Positions 58,538 through 64,000 of a DNA stretch of 64,000 nt are shown here, in pieces. The notes beneath the pieces are model-generated. The model had not been told where the DNA came from and searched no databases. It saw only the letters and a list, made by a program, of their open reading frames with translations. Each line of letters begins with the position of its first letter. Positions within the stretch are counted from its first letter, which is position 1. The DNA is taken from contig QZLH01000047.1 of the NCBI GenBank assembly GCA_003833135.1, positions 32,512-96,511 on the forward strand, in the 5' to 3' direction. A program made the position numbers and the translations under genes. The stretch is from Oehlia diaphana. Lineage: Eukaryota; Glomeromycota; Glomeromycetes; Glomerales; Glomeraceae.

Positions 58538-58584
58538 TTTTGTAATGATTATTTGTGTATAAAAGTTATGTGTTAAGTTGAAAC

Positions 58585-58606
58585 TTTTTTTTTTTTTTTT
58601 TTTTTT
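58585..58606 (-). promoter_or_regulatory. Poly(A) tract in the leader of the YABBY-like gene
   Basis: 22 T on the plus strand, upstream of the start. Similar to the tract before the F-box gene. It may be a nucleosome-excluding promoter element or part of an A-rich 5' leader. Confidence 0.4.
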
Positions 58607-59721
58607 CTGAATATCAAAGTCGCGTTATTAGGAGAGAGAGAGAGTTTTTTGTGTACTGAAGTAAAAAAATTCTTTTTGGTTATTTATATATGATTGATAT
58701 TAAATCATAATGATACCGTGATACCGTGTATTTTTATATATACGCGTTCAAAGATATTTTTTTTTTTATTTATGGGATAGCGGCGGAGTTATACAAAGCA
58801 TATGATTAATGACTATATGAGGTGTTTATTACCCCTATGAAAAATACTAGAAATATTTGTATTAATCAGCAAAAGTTCTTTTATAATACTATTAAGGGAG
58901 TATATTATTTTGTAGTATATCACAAGATTTACTAATATTGCCTAATATAGTCTAAGACCATTCAGTCCATTCTGGTTATTCCCTGTCCCCTAAAATACCT
59001 AATTTTTTTTTTTAATTAATAATGTCAAGTTTTTCTAGATATGAGAAATAAATTAATTTTTTTTAACATCTTTGTCGTAAAAAAAAAAAAAAATAAAAAT
59101 AATCAAGGATAACCAGCTTTTTTGATCATGTAACTTAATTTAATATATAACTTATTTCCTTCTTCATCGATTCACATTCTCAAGCGATTTTAAAATAACA
59201 ACTTCACGTAATAATTATTTAATCGAATAATAAAATTATTGAATTTAAATATGATCGAGAAAATATATTTATTATTTCTTATTGACTACTTGATAATTGA
59301 TTCAATTATTAACATCTAATTTCGTATCTTTACATAATTTATTTGAAAATAATCCAATTTAACATTATTTATAATGGATTAGTTGTGTGCTCGTCAAGTT
59401 GAAAATCCCAAAATATATTTAATGAAAAAATTACGTAGTCATTTTTATCAAAAATACTCATTTCCCGTTACAAAAATTAACAAGAGTGATAAGAATGTTT
59501 AATTATTCTTAAATGTTGGCGGTGCAAAATGCAAATTCAAGAATCTTTGCTCTCTTCATTATATCGTATTTCAGAATTTATTATGGATTGCGTGGATACA
59601 TCAGGTGATAATTCACATGATATTTTACACCAATAAATCAAGTAAATTTTCTATATAATTTCTATCTTTCTAAATCCACTAAATCCATCATTTGAGCTTT
59701 AATCATCCAACTACTCGCGCA
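58607..59721. other. Intergenic, no supported gene
   Basis: Contains the upstream region of the YABBY-like gene (GGAGAGAGAGAGAG at about 58630) and AT-rich sequence with A/T homopolymers (for example 59079-59092). No coding signal was found. Confidence 0.45.
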
Positions 59722-60786
59722 TCAAGTTTTGGTAATCATTTCTTGAAGCACCCTCTTTATCTCTTCTTTATCTCTTATTTTATACGCATAACCTGAAATG
59801 ATCATGGCGGAATATATCTGATAAAAATGGTTCATAAATTAAATAAATTAATAAATTTTTTTTTTTCCCCTCTCAAACAAAATGAATAATAATAAAATAA
59901 TAGTACATACCGATAAAATGATCGAAATGAGAGCATATAAAATAATATTTTGTATGATATCAAAATATTTTTGATTACATACATAACCTAAATCTGCACA
60001 TTTATCCGAGATCGAACGTGTATAATAATATTCATGATTACATAAATGATTTAAATTTTGACATTCTTCCAAGACTTTTGATCCATGAAATACTATTTCG
60101 ACAATTGTTAAAATATTTGTACCCACAACATTACTTTTTGTAATGACACACGCTAATTTAGAATATAAAAATAACATCATGGATTTATTCTATAATTTTA
60201 AGATTTAATTTTAAATATTATTAATATTATTATGATCATTAAAAAAAAAACAAAATAATACTTTTTTTTTATTTATTACATTATACATTACCGCACAATT
60301 TATAATCAATAATCCAAATAATGCTCCGATTATCATTAATCCGTAGATAATAAAAATTGGAATGAGATAAATATGATTTATCGCTAATTTTTAAAATAAA
60401 ACGATTAAAAGATAATTTTAATATCTGCGTATATAATATATATATATATTTATTCTTTTTTTTAAAAAAAAAAACAGGTGAGAGCTTACCAATTTCTATA
60501 TTTGATAAATTGAGTTTTGATGAATACTCTATAGCTTTTTTGATTATGAAAATTCCTTGAGCCTTTTTTTTGTAAAGATTTTAAAGATTTTTTTTTTTAA
60601 AAAAAAAAAAAAAATTTTTTTATTAAATTTATTAAATAAAAAAAAAACGCGTAAAAATTGTATTAAAGATAATCGATAAAAAAAAAAAAAATTTTTTTTT
60701 TTACTTACAAGCCATAATAATGTTACAATCATAACATTAGCTTTTGATGGCGTACAAAAATAACGTTTAACCATTCCTACGAACAT
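59722..60786 (-). CDS. Small multi-pass membrane protein, five exons (193 residues)
   Basis: Exons 60709-60786, 60490-60526, 60292-60383, 59911-60189 and 59722-59817. All introns are GT..AG and the frame closes exactly (582 bases). The acceptor of exon 2 (TATAGAG|) was chosen because the nearer AG gives an immediate stop. The protein starts MFVGMVKRYFCTPSKANVMI, with a first hydrophobic stretch (~17-37), a strong membrane segment (~43-68, YLIPIFIIYGLMIIGALFG), a moderately hydrophobic one (~73-104) and a strong one (~147-172, IILYALISIILSIYSAMI). The loop between the last two has four Cys (112, 119, 133, 140) and is probably extracellular or lumenal and disulfide-bonded. The tail is charged and cytosolic. 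The topology resembles four-span tetraspanin-like or MARVEL-like proteins, but no family signature was recognised. Confidence 0.75.
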
Positions 60787-63472
60787 TTTATTTTCTCTTT
60801 TTATTTGTTTGTTTCAAAGATTTCGTTTTATAATATTATAGCTGAACGAACGTCAACAAAGAAATAATTTGAATTCAATCTTATATATAAAAATTCAAAA
60901 AGATTTTATCTATAATTGGTCATCAAACTTTTAAAACATTTCCATACAAAGGAAGTGCGCAGATGAAATCGATTAAATTAAGGTGACCAATGAAAAAAAT
61001 TATTTTCGAGTCACGTTGCTTTATTAAAGTGAGCGCAGTAATATACGAGTGATTATTGTACCAATTCAAAAAGTCAAAGAAGGCACGTGACTACGATTAC
61101 AAATTATTAAATCAGTTAGAAGTGGATGTTGATTTTCTCTTCCATTTTTTAGGTCTTGTGAATCGGATTTAACTTTGGAAGTACATAACGTATTGTTTTT
61201 TTAACTCGTGACTTTTGGTTTTTTGTAGAGTTCGACGGAAAGTTTACCACTGTGTTTCTTTTTTTCCCACTTGCGTATCAATATTCTCATGATCACGGCT
61301 TCGAATGCTCAATTTGAGACGAGATATATATATACATATCCAAGGAAGGAGTGCTCCGCATTGTACCAAACCAAACAGGAAGTCAGGAACGAACCGACTC
61401 GAACCGCCCAGCCGCAAACTTTTCCCTTAGAGAGCACCTACAAAAAAAAGAAGAAACGTTAGTATAACTTTTCTCAAGGAAAAATTAAGTTTCACAACAA
61501 AACAAAACGTTGCGACCACCTCTTGATTAAAACAATAATAACAAAAAAAAAATGCTCATTGCTCGAAGCAAAGTGGTGGACCTTTTACTTCGAGGCACAG
61601 CGTCTGTCTGCAATTGACCAATGAAATTTTATTTTGTCATCGGAATTGAACAAAGTTAGTGTATTGGCCTATTCGTACATACAATCATAACTTTATACAG
61701 TAATGTCGCAACTTACTAATCATTGTGCGCAGAAAGTTTCTTTGTGCAGCAGTTTTCCAGAAAGAAGCATGGCAACCTTACGCAGCTTTGAACGTGCTTT
61801 CGGTTGCAACACGAGTTTAACGAGCAGAGGGAGCCACGGTTAGTGGATAATAATGTATTAAAAGCAAGTTAAGAAAAAGGTGAAGTGTTATTTATGGATG
61901 AATTATTGCATATGAAATTTGCACAGGTTTCCCTCCTTATTATAATATAGCCTATGATGAATACTTAGCAATGAAAATTTCTTGTTAACAAATTTTATAG
62001 AATGAATCTAAATCTATAATATGTGCATGACTTTTGACTATTTTTAAAATTTACCTTGATAACTAGTATAAAGGTTAAATAATCTCGAATTTTTGTATTT
62101 ATATTATATACATATACTATAACATAGCAAAATTTTATTGAATTTGAATTACTAGTTGTTCAATATATTTCACTTGATTAATTTTTGGACTGATTAAAAT
62201 TTTTCGATAATTTTTTTAAAAATTTAAAGAATATGTAATTTACAAAACTTTGATATAGCATTTAATAATATTCCTTTTTTATTTATTTTAATATTGTAAT
62301 TGATACTTCCATATGAACTTAGTTTATTTAATTATATTACAAAATGATTGAGATATTCAATTTTTCTAAACGCAATTTTTATACTGTAATAAGAATGTTT
62401 AACATTTGTATAACGATGTGTATAACGATAGTAAACCGTTTAAGATCTTCTTTTAATAGCCAATTTAAATTATTTTTAATTGTTTTTTTGTCTAATTATC
62501 TGTATTTTTACAAAGGGAAATTTTATACAAATAATTAAACGAAATTTAATAGGTAAATTTCATCAAGTTAATATATTTGTCATCTATAATAAGATCAATA
62601 TATGCACAGGTTTTAACGAATTGAAATTTTGAGAGGATAAATGATTTTGCTCGATTCATAGATTCAATTTATCTTAACCAATGACTCTTTCGGAATTATA
62701 TTAAATAAATTGATTGCATGATCAACTCCTTGTGTGTGATGTTTTTGTCACACGTTTTTTTATTATGTTTTTTGAGGGCTATCTCTATTTGTCACCGCAT
62801 TATATGTCACTTGTACTACCACGTTTAAAGTACTATTTATATTGTGTATGGAAACTTTATAGTAATATCAAGCATATAGATCAAATTCTAATTAACGAAA
62901 AATTATAAATAAATCATTAAAATTGTCCTTTTTCTTTTTTTTAAAAAAAATATTTTCATACATTCACTTCCATAAGTTATATCTTGAGTGCATCAAAGAC
63001 TATTTCGAACAAGATGAGATTATTCGTTCTTGCCATAGCAAAATAATGAAGACACTTCAATTTTTCAAAAGTAGCGGTTATGTCCTTTCTAGACAAAGAA
63101 ATATCAATGGGAACGAGAAATATTGGACAAAATATTTCTAGGCAAAATCAATGAAGAACTACCACTATCAATAGGAACAAGAAGAATTGAACAAAATATT
63201 TTTAACTTGTGATTTAAATGACAGTTATTGACTAAACAGGAATGACCAAGGGATTTCATGATAGTTTTAGAAGATTTGGATTGCGATAAAAATAACAAAT
63301 CGGAATTGATTGAAGTCCCAGCTGAATGAGATCATATGTCAACTTATTAATCGTATATCAATTTTTTTAATGGAACTCCTTTCCATTAAAATGGTTTTTG
63401 TGATTACCGTTTGCTTACGTTTGATTCAAATAATTTTTTACTAATTCTAAATCTGTAAATTTAATTTAGATA
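60787..63472. other. Intergenic, no supported gene
   Basis: The upstream flank of the membrane-protein gene, then mixed sequence. 61200-61850 is somewhat richer in GC with several short open frames (for example plus strand 61271-61462), none with a recognisable domain. 62000-63300 is AT-rich. No tRNA or other structured RNA was identified. Confidence 0.45.
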
Positions 63473-63656
63473 AGGGGACTGCCAGAAATGACGTCATTTC
63501 CTAAGGGGGTTAAGACCATGATGATGTTACACATCTTCCATTTTTAGACACTTGTAGTTTAATATAATTCTAGCCAGAATTATGTTTAATTTTACATTTC
63601 CTAAAATGAGACATGGGGGGCTAAAATTTAAATTGCGTCATTTCTGGCCATCCCCT
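63473..63656. mobile_element. 184-bp miniature inverted-repeat element
   Basis: Left end AGGGGACTGCCAGAAATGAC and right end, reverse-complemented, AGGGGATGGCCAGAAATGAC: 18 of 20 match. Flanking bases are AT-rich (GATA / AATTA), so a TA or TTA duplication is possible but not decisive. The interior has no open frame. Confidence 0.7.
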
Positions 63657-63716
63657 AATTATACAACATTGAAGTATCAAGAGAATTTTGGTCCGGAATT
63701 TTGCGGGCTTGTTTGA

Positions 63717-64000
63717 AAAACATTACAAGTCCCTCAAGCTCTTTTGAAAAAGCTCGTTAAAGTGAAAGACGAAAGTACAACCTTTACGCGTACCGTCACC
63801 TATCATAACTTAATTAAAGGTGTCTATGACAGTGGAACTGATAATTATAGTTGGGATTTAACACCGGGCCATTTTTATCAAGCTTCCTGTGCTTTTCATG
63901 ACTATTCGTTGTGGGCAATATGCGAAGATTATGTCTGGTACTCGCCGTTGTCACGTGGTTGGTTCACGTGTATATGTGGTTATGTTATACACTCGTTAAA
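63717..64000 (+). CDS. Open coding-like segment running off the right edge
   Basis: After a TGA at 63714-63716 the frame stays open for 94 codons to the window end. It reads LQVPQALLKKLVKVKDEST, TRTVTYHNLIKGVYDSGTD, YSWDLTPGHFYQASCAFHDY and SLWAICEDYVW. Balanced composition and rich Trp/Tyr/Cys content, against an AT-rich background, argue for real coding sequence: an internal or 3' exon of a gene, or part of a transposable element. No ATG lies near the start and no family was recognised. A second frame (IEVSREFWSGILRACLKN, 63668-63755) overlaps its beginning and may be its upstream continuation after a shift. Confidence 0.4.

Noticed and set aside
60544..60786. 80-codon reading of the membrane-protein first exon through its intron (KKKNFFFFYRL..)
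   Set aside because: It reads through a GTAAGT donor into homopolymer intron sequence. The five-exon model keeps an exact frame to a natural stop.

Overview
The window looks like nuclear DNA of an arbuscular mycorrhizal fungus, most likely Rhizophagus irregularis or a close relative. This is an inference. It rests on the very AT-rich sequence with short GT..AG introns, on protein kinases with an N-terminal Cys-pair segment and HRDLHSGN-type catalytic loops, on tandem BTB-BACK-TLDc genes, on F-box/leucine-rich proteins, and on dense remnants of transposable elements. These are hallmark expanded families of Glomeromycotina. There is one assembly gap of N (50208-51156).

Layout. 1-1056: 5' part of a minus-strand kinase gene that runs off the left edge. 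2972-4450: minus-strand F-box protein. 6178-7656: broken BTB-TLDc copy. 8259-10277: dead hAT transposon. 12434-16085: minus-strand kinase gene preceded by a ladder of duplicated, degenerate kinase N-lobe exons. 16086-22514: long AT-rich gene desert with one candidate poly(A)-tailed insert. 22515-30637: BTB-TLDc cluster with two intact genes (22515-24019 and 26540-28028) and two pseudogenes (24507-25846 and 29135-30637). Its spacers carry nested mobile elements. 31753-32280: unrecognised minus-strand gene. 32281-38302: miniature elements and two tandem-repeat arrays. 38303-39540: spliced gene with a possible HEPN motif. 39800-42234: retroposon-like insert with a 14-bp target duplication. 43500-44800: decayed LINE. 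46237-47330: frameshifted gene of unknown family. 48966-51999: minus-strand BTB-TLDc pseudogene split by a 1.8-kb element flanked by a 9-bp duplication (Mutator-like). 54903-57647: intact nine-exon glycerol-3-phosphate acyltransferase. 58346-58537: small YABBY/HMG-like protein. 59722-60786: five-exon small membrane protein. 63473-63656: miniature element. 63717-64000: open frame running off the right edge.

Functionally, the only clear housekeeping gene is the acyltransferase, which catalyses the first step of glycerolipid synthesis at the ER. The rest are lineage-expanded signalling or adaptor-type families (TKL-like kinases, BTB-TLDc, F-box) that show birth-and-death evolution: two intact copies against four broken ones for BTB-TLDc, and one intact kinase beside four or more degenerate N-lobe exons. 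Nothing suggests an operon or a shared pathway. What links the region is tandem duplication, decay and transposon insertion. Gene models with introns were assembled by eye from reading-frame continuity and GT..AG sites. They have not been checked against transcripts.
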